From NCBI GenBank assembly GCA_021292165.1, contig CM037877.1, positions 33,864,197-33,928,196 on the forward strand: a stretch of DNA of 64,000 bases. The letters run 5' to 3'. Source of the stretch: Shinisaurus crocodilurus. Its lineage: Eukaryota > Chordata > Lepidosauria > Squamata > Shinisauridae. The notes beneath the pieces were generated by a model. The model had not been told where the DNA came from and did no database searches. It saw only the letters and a list, made by a program, of their open reading frames with translations. Numbering within the stretch: the stretch's first letter is position 1; each line of letters starts with the position of its first letter. The position numbers and the translations under genes were made by a program. Positions 63,421 through 64,000 of this stretch are shown here, one piece after another.

Positions 63421-64000
63421 CTTAATATACCTTTCTTAATATACTTTGAACCAAAAAAGTACTACACATCCTCTTTGTTTTTTAATCAGTGCAGGGCCAG
63501 TGTATTCCAGAGTAAACGCATGCAGCAGGCAGAAAAGAGTCTTCAGCAGTATATAATAAAAGGCAGGGATGCCTCAGGTAGTGATCCACGGTATGCAAAT
63601 AGCAGGACAATCCTATACATGTCTACTCAGAAGTAAGTCCCATTAGGTTTAATGGTACTTAATCTTTGGTAGGTAAGTAGGTACAGGGTCGCAGTTTGGC
63701 TGTGTTGTGAATGATTATTTTCCATCTGTGAAATGTTGGAAGCTATATGGGCATTGCCCATTTTTAATAATTCAGTTCCTTCATTCATCCTTTTAAAAAT
63801 CTTTAAAAATGTATGTAGCTGAGAAGGAACATTCTGTTACCAAAAATAAATATCTTCCCAGGGACCATCATCACATTGACTTGACTCTCAAACTCTTTCT
63901 CTTCCCTTCCAGAACTCTTTTGACATTCTCCTGTGTAGTCGCAGGACAGGAAAGCGGCATATTCCTGGCCCCTCCAAATCCCTTCTGTTAATCCTCCCTG
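63421..64000. other. Unassigned, with a short AGAAGTAAG repeat at 63604-63645
   Basis: CAATCCTATACATGTCTACT and CAGAAGTAAGTCCCATTAGG are a short repeat seen in pieces at 16430, 25400, 31240 and 34400. The rest of the right edge shows no gene. Confidence 0.4.

Overview
The window looks like squamate reptile (lizard-type) nuclear DNA. This rests on its repeats: tRNA-derived SINEs of the kind common in lizards and snakes, CR1/L2-type LINE ends, a 5S-rRNA-derived SINE with a CR1 tail ending in TTCTATGA units, and many short hAT-type elements. I see no host protein-coding gene, tRNA, rRNA or spliced exon series. Almost all open frames are chance frames or transposon relics, so the window is best read as an intergenic or intronic stretch dominated by mobile DNA. 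The species and any flanking gene cannot be told from the sequence.

Layout. 0-8 kb: a solo LTR, a tRNA-SINE carrying a palindromic MITE, a LINE 3' end, and an 827-bp hAT-like element carrying a second MITE. 8.4-10.5 kb: the largest coding relic, a minus-strand non-LTR retrotransposon with most of its reverse transcriptase and a C-terminal zinc knuckle. 12-15 kb: four MITE families and a CR1 reverse transcriptase fragment, with a 187-bp piece at the CR1 end copied into the centre of a nearby MITE. 15-24 kb: a 5S-SINE, hAT elements with SPIN-like ends, a GAGTC-rich element and a CpG-rich repeat. 24-42 kb: SINEs, MITEs, a second copy of the solo LTR in opposite orientation, and long unique-looking DNA. 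42-50 kb: several CR1/L2 LINE ends and hAT elements. 50-64 kb: more MITEs, an LTR on the minus strand, a three-level hAT nest with a large GC-rich hairpin, a four-armed compound palindrome, and an RTE-like LINE end inside a CR1 tail.

The most striking component is MITE-A, a 130-136 bp element that is nearly or exactly a perfect palindrome. It has at least ten copies or remnants here, and each arm carries a close match to the ZNF143/THAP11 motif (TACAACTCCCAGCATGC). Where target-site duplications can be read, they are 8 bp with a central TA, the signature of Buster-type hAT transposases. A second palindromic family, MITE-B, has different ends and a 3-bp TAA/TTA duplication, yet carries the same core. 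MITE-A is repeatedly the inner, youngest layer of nested elements.

None of these elements encodes a complete transposase, so all depend on enzymes encoded elsewhere. Family names are by resemblance only; no database search was possible.
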